Source: an uncultured Eubacteriales bacterium (GTDB taxonomy: Bacteria; Bacillota; Clostridia; Christensenellales; UBA1242). Taken from it: DNA of 64,000 nt. The stretch is taken from the NCBI GenBank assembly GCA_948514155.1, contig CAOQYA010000002.1:42164-106163 (forward strand), read 5' to 3'. Below are positions 50,902-59,249 of this stretch, piece after piece. Both the position numbers and the translations under genes were made by a program. Under the pieces are notes generated by a model, which was not told the origin of the DNA, made no database searches, and saw only the letters and a program-made list of their open reading frames with translations. The stretch's first letter is position 1. Each line of letters opens with the position of its first letter.

Positions 50902-51663
50902 TTATTTTGATATTTCAAGCGAATTATTGTCCATAATGAACTGTCGAAGCATTTTGTTCTCGTCTTTAATTGACTGAATTTTCTCTTCTCCTTGGTCAAT
51001 GTTTCTTTGATTGATTTCAATCTTCTCTTCGCATTCTTGAATTTTATTTTTTAATCGTGATATTTTGTATTCATTGTTTTTGATTTCCACTCTGTAAGTT
51101 GAACATGAAACATCTATGTCTATAATTTTTTGTTTATTGGCTTGTTGTCCTTCTTTTGCCTTTTCTTTTAATTCTCTCACATTATCGTCAAATTTATCTT
51201 TTGAATAGAGCAATTTTGATGGCATATCGCTCGCGAACTCGTCTTTTTCAAAAAGTTTCGCGAGGCGCTTATTTTTTCGACATTCTTTGCAAATTTGATA
51301 AGCGGTGTGCACTATAAACTGATTTTTTGTATACTCGCCTTCAACTTCAATAACCTTTGTCAGATTAACAACATCAGTAACGGCAAGTTTAATTTCTTCG
51401 TTAGAAATTACTTCAAGCACAGTCTTCTTCCCTTCGTCAATCAATTCAATGGCATTGCTCGTTATTTTTGCGAGAACAGGGCACAATCTTAGAAATGTAA
51501 ACGCCTTAATAGTGTTGTCCTTATATCCCAAATTATATATCTTCTCACAAATCTTTAAATGCTTTTCAATCATTCTTTCGTGTTTGCTACAATCGGGCTC
51601 TTTTAATTTCGCATAGATGTGGGCAAGATTTATAATATCTTTGTTTTCAAGTTGAATGGACAT
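50902..51663 (-). CDS. Hypothetical coiled-coil protein, 253 aa, at the pyrH position
   Basis: Not recognised. N-terminal half is mostly helical with a CSKHERMIEKHLKICEKIYN segment and RLCPVLAKITSNAIELIDEGKK; the C-terminal half (about 150-250) is a strong coiled coil (EIKNNEYKISRLKNKIQECEEKIEINQRN...). No membrane segment. AAGGAG precedes the ATG. It has its own TTGACA/TATGAT promoter and terminator and lies between tsf and frr, exactly where pyrH is found in most Bacillota, yet it has nothing of a UMP kinase. Confidence 0.75.
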   Translation of the reverse strand: MSIQLENKDIINLAHIYAKLKEPDCSKHERMIEKHLKICEKIYNLGYKDNTIKAFTFLRLCPVLAKITSNAIELIDEGKKTVLEVISNEEIKLAVTDVVNLTKVIEVEGEYTKNQFIVHTAYQICKECRKNKRLAKLFEKDEFASDMPSKLLYSKDKFDDNVRELKEKAKEGQQANKQKIIDIDVSCSTYRVEIKNNEYKISRLKNKIQECEEKIEINQRNIDQGEEKIQSIKDENKMLRQFIMDNNSLEISK

Positions 51664-51686
51664 ATTTTCTCCTTTGTTATATGAAA

Positions 51687-51715
51687 ATCATACAACAAAA
51701 ACTTGCACATGTCAA
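51687..51715 (-). promoter_or_regulatory. Promoter of the orphan gene at 50902
   Basis: TTGACA (51710-51715), 17-base spacer, TATGAT (51687-51692) on the - strand. Confidence 0.78.
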
Positions 51716-51746
51716 TATCAAGATTTAAAGTTTTTAGTTTTAGCAC

Positions 51747-51775
51747 AAAAAAACCTCGAAAGCCGAGGTCTTTTT
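51747..51775 (-). terminator. Terminator of the rpsB-tsf operon
   Basis: ACCTCG/CGAGGT stem (51753-51758, 51764-51769) and a seven-T run on the - strand, just after tsf. Confidence 0.85.
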
Positions 51776-51778
51776 AAT

Positions 51779-52441
51779 TTACTTATTGTCTTTATTTCCG
51801 GACATCTTTGCAACTTCTTCTGCAAGGTTGTCTTGGCGCTTTTCAAGACCTTCGCCCATTTCATAACGAACAAAACGGCGAACGCTGATTTTCTCTCCGA
51901 TTGAAAGAGTTGCTTCGTTAAGCACTGTTTGAATTGTCTTTGAAGAGTCTTTAACATACTCTTGGTCAAGAAGACAGAAATCTTTGTAGAACTTAACAAC
52001 TCTGCCCTCAACCATTTTGTCAACGATTGCAGCAGGTTTACCTTCGTTAAGAGCCTGTGCTCTTAAAATGTTCTTTTCATTCTCAAGAACTTCACTAGGA
52101 ACTTCCTCTCTTGTCACATATTTAGGATTTGCAGCAGCGATCTGCATTGCAATGTCCTTAACAAGTTGCATGAAAGCCTCTGTTCTTGCAACGAAGTCTG
52201 TTTCGCAGTTAACTTCAACGAGAACACCGATTTTTCCGCCCATGTGAATGTATGAGCCAACAACACCTTCAGCAGCAATTCTATCTTGCTTCTTAGAAGC
52301 AGCAGCAATTCCCTTCTCTCTGAGCCATTGAATAGCCTTTTCGAAATCGCCATCGCACGCTTCAAGCGCCTTTTTGCAGTCCATCATGCCGGCATTAGTT
52401 TTTGCACGAAGTTGTGCAACATCTTTAGCTGTAAATGCCAT
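51779..52441 (-). CDS. tsf: Elongation factor Ts
   Basis: Nucleotide exchange factor of EF-Tu. 220 residues: [37 protein letters not shown] at the start, [33 protein letters not shown] in the core. It is shorter than E. coli EF-Ts (283) but near the size of other compact Clostridial forms. Six bases after rpsB. Confidence 0.96.
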   Translation of the reverse strand: MAFTAKDVAQLRAKTNAGMMDCKKALEACDGDFEKAIQWLREKGIAAASKKQDRIAAEGVVGSYIHMGGKIGVLVEVNCETDFVARTEAFMQLVKDIAMQIAAANPKYVTREEVPSEVLENEKNILRAQALNEGKPAAIVDKMVEGRVVKFYKDFCLLDQEYVKDSSKTIQTVLNEATLSIGEKISVRRFVRYEMGEGLEKRQDNLAEEVAKMSGNKDNK

Positions 52442-52446
52442 AATAA

Positions 52447-53373
52447 TTATTCTCCTTTTGCTTCGGTTTTCTTTGCACGAGGTGCCTTTGCCTCTTTAAC
52501 TTCAACTTCAGCCTTAACCTCTTCCTTCACTTCCTCAGTTTTAGGTGCAGCAGGCTTTTTAGCAGCAGGTTTCTTTTTAGGGGCTTTCTTTTCCTTGTCT
52601 TCTGGCTTAACATCGTCAAGTTTGATGTCTTTAAGTGCTTCCTCAAGGTTAACTTCTTCTTCAGAAGCCTCCTCTTCTTTGTTGAGTGAAACGCCTTCCT
52701 TAGCCTCGATAACTGCATCGGCAATTGCAGAAGCGATAAGTTTCACAGAACGAATTGCATCGTCGTTTCCTGGAATAACATAGTCAATTCCGGATGGGTC
52801 ACAGTTAGTGTCCACAAGGCCGACCATAGGAATTTTAAGGGACTTTGCCTCTTTTACGCAGATGTGTTCGTTTGATGGGTCTACAACGAAGATAACACCT
52901 GGCATTTCGCGCATGTCTTTAATTCCGCCAAGGTTTTTCTCGAGTTTGTCGCGCTCTGCTTTAAGAATAGCAACTTCTTTCTTAGGAAGAAGGTCAAATT
53001 CGCCAACCTTTTCCATTTGATTGAGTTTGTTAAGTCTCTCAATTCTCTTCAAAATTGTTCTAAAGTTTGTAAGGCAGCCACCAAGCCAACGAGAGTTCAC
53101 ATAGAACATTCCGCAGCGTTCAGCCTCCTCTTTAATGGCTTCCTGAGCCTGTTTTTTTGTTCCCACGAAGAGAACATTTTTTCCTGAAGCAACAACATCA
53201 CGAACAAACACATATGCTTGGTCGATAAGGTCGCTTGTTTTTTCAAGGTTGAGAATATGAATATCATTTCTAGCCATGAAAATGTAAGGCTTCATTTTTG
53301 GGTTCCATTTTCTTGTTTGGTGACCAAAATGCACGCCTGCTTCAAGAAGTTGTTTCATTGAAATAACCGACAT
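52447..53373 (-). CDS. rpsB: 30S ribosomal protein S2 with a charged C-terminal tail
   Basis: 308 residues. The S2 body (about 1-235) is standard: [54 protein letters not shown] and [26 protein letters not shown]. Beyond it lies a Glu/Lys/Ala/Pro-rich tail of about 65 residues ending [11 protein letters not shown], absent from E. coli S2 (241). A similar tail ends YajC. First gene of rpsB-tsf, with a promoter at 53515-53543 and a long leader. Confidence 0.96.
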   Translation of the reverse strand: MSVISMKQLLEAGVHFGHQTRKWNPKMKPYIFMARNDIHILNLEKTSDLIDQAYVFVRDVVASGKNVLFVGTKKQAQEAIKEEAERCGMFYVNSRWLGGCLTNFRTILKRIERLNKLNQMEKVGEFDLLPKKEVAILKAERDKLEKNLGGIKDMREMPGVIFVVDPSNEHICVKEAKSLKIPMVGLVDTNCDPSGIDYVIPGNDDAIRSVKLIASAIADAVIEAKEGVSLNKEEEASEEEVNLEEALKDIKLDDVKPEDKEKKAPKKKPAAKKPAAPKTEEVKEEVKAEVEVKEAKAPRAKKTEAKGE

Positions 53374-53543
53374 TGTATTTTTCCTCCTTTAGTTTTTAGT
53401 CTTCCCCCTTCCGTTTTTGGCTCTTCCCAACAACCTGCGCTTGACCCTTTAAGCACATAGGCAACAATGGGAAAATAGGACAAGGGTGCTTAGTTTGTCT
53501 CAATGACAAAGATAAGTATATCACACACAAAAAATTATTGCAA
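53374..53543 (-). promoter_or_regulatory. rpsB promoter and leader
   Basis: TTGCAA (53538-53543), 17-base spacer, TATACT (53515-53520). The roughly 135-base untranslated leader contains an AAGCAC/GTGCTT stem (about 53453-53493) and a purine-rich stretch before AGGAGG. Long enough for an S2-binding autoregulatory fold, as known for rpsB leaders elsewhere, but I cannot assign the class. Confidence 0.65.
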
Positions 53544-53562
53544 CTAAATCTGCAAAAATTAA

Positions 53563-53590
53563 ATAAAAAAGCAGTTAAACAACTGCTTTT
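53563..53590 (-). terminator. Terminator at the end of secF
   Basis: GCAGTT-AAAC-AACTGC (53571-53586) with A and T runs; the secF stop codon is within the stem. Can work on either strand. Confidence 0.8.
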
Positions 53591-54660
53591 TGATTGTCTT
53601 TTGACGATTTTTCTTTCTTCTTTCTACGCTTGCCTGGCTTGTAAGCGATTGCCCAAAGTCCCGGAGTGATAAACACAGAAGAATAGAAGCCTGCAAGTAT
53701 TCCCACAACAATAGGAATTGCGAAGTCGCGGATGTCCGCAACGCCGATAATCGCAACAAGTCCGATTGTCACAAAAGTGGTCAGTGTTGTGAACACGCTT
53801 CTGGTCATTGTCTCCTTCACGGAAGAATTTGCAATCACCGAGTTAGGCATTTTCTCATACTTTCCGCTTCTGTCATTTTCTCTGATGCGGTCGAAGATAA
53901 CGATTGTGTTATTGATTGAGTAGCCCAAAATTGTCACAAGTGCCGCGATAAAGGAAGCGTTGATTGTTATTCTGAAAATCAGCACACATGAAGCCGTGAT
54001 TAGAAGGTCGTGGAAAAGCGCGAGAATTGTTGCAAGTCCGCTTGTGAACTCAAAGCGAATTGCCACATAGATAAGAATAAGTGCAAGCGCCACGATCATA
54101 GCGATAAACGCGTTCATGATAAGTTCGCTGCTTGCCGATGCAGTCACCGTTCCGCTGGATGCGATTGCTTTTATGGTGTTAACATTCCCGTCATAGCCAA
54201 AAGCCTCTGCAAGTTCTTGTCTGATTTCGGCGTTAGTCAATTCAATCTCGCGAGAGGAAGCGCCGTCAGCATTTTGATATTTAACAACAACACCCTGTCC
54301 GTCGTAGACATCAAGTTCGTTGATTGTCATTGTGGTGGTCTGATAAACGCTGGCATGCAGTCCGTGCGAAGCGAGGACTTCATTTATCTTGTTCTGAATT
54401 TCTTTATAATCGCCCTCTTTTGATGTGTCATACACTTTGGCGTCTGATATCTCTCCGCCATGATTGGAATAAACGGTCATGATTGAGCCGCCAGTGAAGT
54501 CCATTCCAAGATTGAAGCCCACTGTGCACAATAAGATTATTCCAACAAGAATTATTACAGCCGGAGCAATCAAAAACCATTTGAGATTTTTGCAATAATC
54601 AAATTTTGACGAAGCAATTTTCTCGTCGAAAGAGAGGCGAGATTTTTTAAACTTTTTCAT
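53575..54660 (-). CDS. secF: Protein translocase subunit SecF
   Basis: Proton-driven accessory of the SecYEG translocon. 361 residues: six membrane helices with FNLGMDFTGGSIMTVYSN in the first periplasmic part and, later, YSINNTIVIFDRIRENDR and TTLTTFVTIGLVAIIG typical of SecF. A basic C-terminus (RRKKKEKSSKD). Overlaps secD by 14 bases. Confidence 0.95.
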   Translation of the reverse strand: MKKFKKSRLSFDEKIASSKFDYCKNLKWFLIAPAVIILVGIILLCTVGFNLGMDFTGGSIMTVYSNHGGEISDAKVYDTSKEGDYKEIQNKINEVLASHGLHASVYQTTTMTINELDVYDGQGVVVKYQNADGASSREIELTNAEIRQELAEAFGYDGNVNTIKAIASSGTVTASASSELIMNAFIAMIVALALILIYVAIRFEFTSGLATILALFHDLLITASCVLIFRITINASFIAALVTILGYSINNTIVIFDRIRENDRSGKYEKMPNSVIANSSVKETMTRSVFTTLTTFVTIGLVAIIGVADIRDFAIPIVVGILAGFYSSVFITPGLWAIAYKPGKRRKKKEKSSKDNQKAVV

Positions 54661-56053
54661 TTGTCACCTCCTCGCTTACAACGATTTCGGCTTCCGGAGC
54701 GCTCACCTCGCCCACAATTTCAGCACCCTCAACTTCTTGCGCGAGATATTTCGACCTCTTAAGGCGCAGACGCTTAGCGTTTGTGGAGTTAAGTGGAAGA
54801 TACCATTTCGCAAGAAATCTTGTTACAACAAGTGTGGAGAACATTGACAGAACCACGCCGATAAGCAAAGTTAAAGCAAAGCCCTTGATTGAGGCTGTGC
54901 CAAGAATATACAAGATAATCGAAGCGAAAATTGTGGTGATGTTGGAGTCGAAGATTGGCCAGAATGCCTTTTTGAAGCCGTTCTTAACGGCGAGCGGAAT
55001 TTTTTTGCCGGAGGCATATTCGTCCTTAATTCTCTCGAAAATGATAATGTTTCCGTCAACCGCCATGCCGATTGAAAGAATTATACCGGCTATTCCCGGC
55101 AGCGTGAGTTGCACAAAAGGAATTGCTTGAAGGAAGAAGACTGTCAGAATGATATAAATCACAAGCGACAAGTTCGCAAGCAAACCAAAATGTCCATAGC
55201 GAAGATACATAATCACCATAACGATAAAGATTGCAACGCCCGCCGCGATAAGGCCATAGAGAAGAGCGTCTTTGCCAAGTGTTGCCGAAACAACGCTGTT
55301 GTCGATAAGTTCAAGCGAAGCGCTGAAAGTGCCAGACATCAGCCTTGTGGCATATTCTTTTGCGCTGTCATAGTCGGCAATTGAGCCGCCCGAGATAAAG
55401 GTGCTGCCGCCGGTGATTTTACTTTCACAAGTAAGTTCAAGCGGGTCGTCATTTCCGATGTAAACATAAATCTTCTTGTCGCCTTGCGCCGCTTTATCGG
55501 TCATGTTAGTGAAAGTTTGTCCGCCGTCGTTATCAAAGTCGACCGACACGCCATAGACCTTGTCCTGATTGTTATATTGCACATTCACAGCGGTGATGTT
55601 CGCTCCAGAAAGGATGTCCCCTTCATATTCGGAGACCTTGTTTACATTCAAGTTTTTATCAAGTGTGATGTAGAGAGATGCAGGCTTGCCGATAATATCG
55701 AAAAGTTCGCTGGTGTCTGTGAGGTTTGGAACTTCAATGCGAATTCGCCTCTCGCCTTGACGGACAACTGTTGCTTCCGAAAAGCCTTCGTCATAGAGCA
55801 TGTTTTCAAGACGAGAAATGGTGCTTTCGACTGCGCCATTAAGGTCCTTCGTGTTGGATGTGCCCGAAAGAGACGCTTCATAGACAGCAGAAACACCTCC
55901 CGACAAATCAAGGCCGAGAGGAATAGAATTGATAAAGCCGTTATAATTGAAATATGTTCCTGCAACTGGGAAAGATGCAAAGGTCAGCACAAGTCCGATA
56001 ACAACAAGCACTCCCAGCAGTGAAAATTTCCAGATTGAACGCTTTTTAGACAT
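54647..56053 (-). CDS. secD: Protein translocase subunit SecD
   Basis: 468 residues: GLDLSGGVSAVYEA near the N-terminus, the P1 domain (RIRIEVPNLTDTSELFDIIGKPASLYI), and the six-helix core with SIGMAVDGNIIIFERIKDEYASGKKIP. Slightly larger than Clostridial relatives because of a C-terminal Glu/Ala/Val tail (about 40 residues). Partner of SecF; separate genes, not fused. Confidence 0.95.
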   Translation of the reverse strand: MSKKRSIWKFSLLGVLVVIGLVLTFASFPVAGTYFNYNGFINSIPLGLDLSGGVSAVYEASLSGTSNTKDLNGAVESTISRLENMLYDEGFSEATVVRQGERRIRIEVPNLTDTSELFDIIGKPASLYITLDKNLNVNKVSEYEGDILSGANITAVNVQYNNQDKVYGVSVDFDNDGGQTFTNMTDKAAQGDKKIYVYIGNDDPLELTCESKITGGSTFISGGSIADYDSAKEYATRLMSGTFSASLELIDNSVVSATLGKDALLYGLIAAGVAIFIVMVIMYLRYGHFGLLANLSLVIYIILTVFFLQAIPFVQLTLPGIAGIILSIGMAVDGNIIIFERIKDEYASGKKIPLAVKNGFKKAFWPIFDSNITTIFASIILYILGTASIKGFALTLLIGVVLSMFSTLVVTRFLAKWYLPLNSTNAKRLRLKRSKYLAQEVEGAEIVGEVSAPEAEIVVSEEVTNEKV

Positions 56054-56125
56054 TAAAACCCCTTAAAAACTAGTTACCTATACATTTTATATCAATAGAG
56101 GGCTCTTGTCAAACGTTTTTTGATA

Positions 56126-56542
56126 TTACCTGGCTGATTTTTTGATATTTACGCAGATTATGCCGCAAATTCCACCGATTATCGTGCCAAAAATCACGTC
56201 GTTAAGAAGAGTTCTGTCAAAATTGAAACTGCCGTTTAAAAGTGAGAAAACAACGAACGCAAGCATTGTGTAGATTATGCCGATTAAAAGACCACTCACA
56301 AGCCCCATTTCTTTTTGTTTTTTCAGACCAAACAGCACGCCCAAAAATATGCTCAGACCCTTAATCACTTGATTGATTGGCGTAATAAGCTTATCTGAAA
56401 GCGAGGTGAATTTAAGACAAAATCCGAATATCAAAATTCCAACAAGGCTGACGCAAAGCGCAATCAAGCAGCCTTTAACAATGGAGAGTAGAACCCCGCC
56501 GCCGCGTTTTTCTTTCTCCACTCTTTTTGCCCTCATTTTCAT
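56126..56542 (-). CDS. TIGR04086-type membrane protein
   Basis: 138 residues with four predicted membrane helices (LSIVKGCLIALCVSLVGILIFGFCL, LIIGLSIFLGVLFGLKKQKEMG-like, GLLIGIIYTMLAFVVFSLL, FGTIIGGICGIICVNIK). Matches the pattern of the TIGR04086 family, often encoded next to yajC/secDF in Clostridia; function unknown. It has its own promoter upstream and probably leads the secD-secF unit. Confidence 0.85.
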   Translation of the reverse strand: MKMRAKRVEKEKRGGGVLLSIVKGCLIALCVSLVGILIFGFCLKFTSLSDKLITPINQVIKGLSIFLGVLFGLKKQKEMGLVSGLLIGIIYTMLAFVVFSLLNGSFNFDRTLLNDVIFGTIIGGICGIICVNIKKSAR

Positions 56543-56589
56543 ATTTGCCTCCTTTAGCCGAATTTATACTTTTTTTAAGGCTTGTCTAT

Positions 56590-56618
56590 ATCGTATCTCT
56601 ATGCCGCAGGCTTTTCAA
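56590..56618 (-). promoter_or_regulatory. Promoter of the TIGR04086-secD-secF unit
   Basis: TTGAAA (56613-56618), 17-base spacer, TACGAT (56590-56595) on the - strand. Confidence 0.6.
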
Positions 56619-56624
56619 ATATGA

Positions 56625-56650
56625 AGAAAAAAAGGGCAAGCGCCCTTTTT
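56625..56650 (-). terminator. Terminator of yajC
   Basis: GGGC-GCTT-GCCC on the - strand (56634-56645) with a seven-T run. It separates yajC from secDF, so these are two transcripts. Confidence 0.85.
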
Positions 56651-56663
56651 TAAATTAAAAACT

Positions 56664-57143
56664 TTATTTTGCGTTTTCTTTTTTTGCTTTCTTTGCGCGA
56701 GGCTTTTTCTCGGCTGGCTTTTCTTCCACCGGCTTAACCTCTGCCGTTTGAACTTCTTTCTGAGGTTCTTCGGCTTTTACTTCTTCAACCTCTTTAGGTT
56801 CTTCTTTTTTCTCGGCTACATCTTTAGCCACTTGCACTTCGTCTTTAATCACTTGATAAATTGCATATGCGTCGATTGTCATATAACTTTTATATTTATC
56901 AGAGCCAGTTTCAATGGTGATTTGCTTTGCAGTGCCGTCGAGTTTAATGTCGATAATTTTGCCATAAACGCCGCTTGTTGTGAGAACTTTGTCCCCTCTT
57001 TTAAGCGAATTTGTCTGCTCGGTCATGCGCTGATTTTCTTTTTTGTTTTTGCGCATCATAAGCAGCGGATAAGCGATAACGAGCAGCCCGATTAAAACGA
57101 TTAAAACAATTTGTGTTGCGTCAAGCGCAAGAAGAAGTGACAT
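56664..57143 (-). CDS. yajC: Preprotein translocase subunit YajC with a charged tail
   Basis: 159 residues: a single N-terminal membrane helix (ALDATQIVLIVLIGLLVIAYPLLMM), then the YajC core MRKNKKENQRMTEQTNSLKRGDKVLTTSGVYGKIIDI. After about residue 108 a Glu/Lys/Pro/Ala-rich tail of about 50 residues ends PRAKKAKKENAK, absent from ordinary YajC (about 90-110). It resembles the tail of S2 in this window. Own promoter (TTGAGA, 16-base spacer, TAGAAT at 57178-57205). Confidence 0.92.
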   Translation of the reverse strand: MSLLLALDATQIVLIVLIGLLVIAYPLLMMRKNKKENQRMTEQTNSLKRGDKVLTTSGVYGKIIDIKLDGTAKQITIETGSDKYKSYMTIDAYAIYQVIKDEVQVAKDVAEKKEEPKEVEEVKAEEPQKEVQTAEVKPVEEKPAEKKPRAKKAKKENAK

Positions 57144-57177
57144 ATTTTCCTCCAGTTGATTTGTGATTTATAAAAGC

Positions 57178-57205
57178 ATTCTATCATGAAAAAATCTTTT
57201 CTCAA
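57178..57205 (-). promoter_or_regulatory. Promoter of yajC
   Basis: TTGAGA (57200-57205), 16-base spacer, TAGAAT (57178-57183) on the - strand. Confidence 0.6.
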
Positions 57206-57219
57206 AGCGTTTTTACTAT

Positions 57220-58989
57220 TTAAATCTTCTTTGTTGAAATTTCCTCAAGCAGTCTTTCGACAAAATCTTTCATTTTTAGACCACTTGCGTTCTCGTTGCC
57301 GCGGCCGCGAATGGAAATTGTGCCATTTGCCCCTTCCTCGTCGCCCACAATAATCAGATATGGAATTTTTTCATTGTGCGCTTCGCGGATCTTGTAGCCG
57401 ATCTTTTCGTTGCGGTCGTCAAGGCTTGCGCGAATGCCATATTTTTCAAGTTCGTTAAGCAGCGATTTGCCATATTCAAGATTTCTGTCTGTGATTGGAA
57501 GCACTCTCACCTGCTCCGGCGCAAGCCACAGCGGAAATGCTCCCGCATATTTTTCGATAAGATATGCAAGTGTTCTTTCATAGCAGCCTATGCTTGTGCG
57601 GTGAATAATCACAGGGCTTTTTTTGCTGCCGTCTTTATCGGTGTAATCCATGCCAAAGAGCGGAGCAAGCATTTGGTCGATTTGAATGGTGATAAGAGTG
57701 TCCTCTTTGCCGAACACATTCTTAATTTGAATGTCAAGTTTAGGCCCATAGAACGCCGCTTCACCCACTCCAACAACATATGGAATGTCAAGATGGTCGA
57801 GAATTTTTTTCATGCTGTTTTGCGCTTCGTCCCACTGCTCTTTTGTGCCAATATATTTTGCTCTGTCGTTTTCGTCCCATTGCGAGAAACGATAGGATGC
57901 GTCCTCATAGAGGCCAAGCGTTTTAAGCATATAAATTGCAAGTTCGAGGCAGTTTTTAAATTCGCTCTCAAGCTGCTCAGGTGTGCACATGAGGTGGCCC
58001 TCCGAAATGGTGAATTGGCGCACACGAATAAGCCCATGCATCTCTCCGCTTGATTCGTTTCTAAAGAGTGTGGATGTTTCATTGTATCGAAGCGGAAGGT
58101 CCTTGTATGAACGCGCCTTGTTAAGATATGCCTGATATTGGAATGGGCAGGTCATTGGCCTAAGCGCAAAAACTTCCTTGTCTTTTTTCTCGTCGCCAAG
58201 CACGAACATCCCCTCTTTATAGTGGTCCCAGTGCCCCGAGATTTTGTAGAGGTCGCTCTTTGCCATAAAAGGTGTTTTTGTTATCTGCCAGCCGCGTTTT
58301 GCCTCCTCGTCCTCCACAAATCTTTGCAGAAGTTGAATAATCTTCGCGCCTTTTGGAAGAAGAATCGGCAGGCCCTGTCCGATATAGTCAACTGTGGTGA
58401 AAAGCCCAAGTTCGCGTCCTAACTTGTTGTGGTCGCGCTTTCTTGCCTCTTCAAGCATGGCAACATATGCATTAAGCGCTTTCTTATCTTTAAAGGCATA
58501 AAGATAAACGCGCTGAAGCATTTTGTTCTTCTCATTTCCGCGCCAGTATGCGCCGTTTACGGCATGAATTTTGTATGCCGCATTTTGAAGAGAGCGAGTG
58601 CTTTCTACATGCGGGCCGCGGCAGAGGTCAACAAAGTCGTCGCCAAGATAATAGAGGGAAATCTCCTCGCCTTGTGGCAGTTCTTCGATAAGTTCTTTTT
58701 TGTATTCGTTATTCTTAAACATTTCAAGCGCCCTTGCTTTTGAAACAACTTCGCGCTTAAACTCCTCGCCCTTTCTGATTATCTCGTCCATCTTCTTTTC
58801 AATGGCGGCAAACTTCTCGGGCGTGATAGGCTCGGCAAGGTCGATGTCATAGTAGCATCCGTCCTCAATCGCAGGTCCGATTGTCAGTTTTGCCTCTGGA
58901 TAGAGCGACACAATCGCTTTTGCAAGCACATGCGCAAGCGAGTGACGCATCATGTTAAGTTTTTCGTCAATTTCAATTTTCTTTTCCAT
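57220..58989 (-). CDS. thrS: Threonyl-tRNA synthetase without N-terminal TGS domain
   Basis: Charges tRNA-Thr and edits Ser-tRNA-Thr. 589 residues. It begins at the editing domain (MRHSLAHVLAKAIVSLYPEAKL, and DLCRGPHVEST with the editing zinc-like site), so the roughly 60-residue N1/TGS domain of standard ThrRS (about 640) is missing. The catalytic core is complete: motif 2 RYNETSTLFRNESSGEMHGLIRVRQFT, zinc ligands in RPMTCPFQYQAYL and VIIHRTSIGCYERTLAYLIE, and the anticodon-binding domain. Controlled by a T-box leader. Confidence 0.96.
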   Translation of the reverse strand: MEKKIEIDEKLNMMRHSLAHVLAKAIVSLYPEAKLTIGPAIEDGCYYDIDLAEPITPEKFAAIEKKMDEIIRKGEEFKREVVSKARALEMFKNNEYKKELIEELPQGEEISLYYLGDDFVDLCRGPHVESTRSLQNAAYKIHAVNGAYWRGNEKNKMLQRVYLYAFKDKKALNAYVAMLEEARKRDHNKLGRELGLFTTVDYIGQGLPILLPKGAKIIQLLQRFVEDEEAKRGWQITKTPFMAKSDLYKISGHWDHYKEGMFVLGDEKKDKEVFALRPMTCPFQYQAYLNKARSYKDLPLRYNETSTLFRNESSGEMHGLIRVRQFTISEGHLMCTPEQLESEFKNCLELAIYMLKTLGLYEDASYRFSQWDENDRAKYIGTKEQWDEAQNSMKKILDHLDIPYVVGVGEAAFYGPKLDIQIKNVFGKEDTLITIQIDQMLAPLFGMDYTDKDGSKKSPVIIHRTSIGCYERTLAYLIEKYAGAFPLWLAPEQVRVLPITDRNLEYGKSLLNELEKYGIRASLDDRNEKIGYKIREAHNEKIPYLIIVGDEEGANGTISIRGRGNENASGLKMKDFVERLLEEISTKKI

Positions 58990-59004
58990 ATTCTCTCCTT
59001 TTCG

Positions 59005-59217
59005 GGCAGAAAAAAATCGCCCCTAAGTTTAAGGACGATTTAAAAAACCGCGGTTCCACCTTAATTGCGAAAAATCTTCGCCACTCAAGTTAATTTGTTG
59101 CTTCAACGCACAGGTGGTTTCGCATTTCTCTCCGCCAAGGTTTTTCACCAGCCAACCCTTCTCTGTGCGCTTGCAAGAAATCTACTTGTCCTCTGCTCTG
59201 CTATTCAAATTTATGGC
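59005..59217 (-). promoter_or_regulatory. T-box riboswitch of thrS
   Basis: Tests the charging of tRNA-Thr. On the - strand the leader contains GGACAAGTAGA (Stem I, AG-bulge side), a specifier loop with GCGAAACCACCTG holding threonine codon ACC (near 59110), and the T-box sequence AAGGTGGAACCGCGG (59046-59060) whose TGGA pairs with a tRNA-Thr 3' end UCCA. The terminator ATCGTCC/GGGCGAT plus T run (59010-59040) ends 20 bases before thrS. Antiterminator and terminator overlap as expected. Confidence 0.92.
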
Positions 59218-59220
59218 CAA

Positions 59221-59249
59221 ATTCTAGCACTCTCAAAACAAATTGTCAA
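59221..59249 (-). promoter_or_regulatory. Promoter of thrS
   Basis: TTGACA (59244-59249), 17-base spacer, TAGAAT (59221-59226) on the - strand. Its -35 abuts the 3' end of the upstream gene. Confidence 0.85.
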
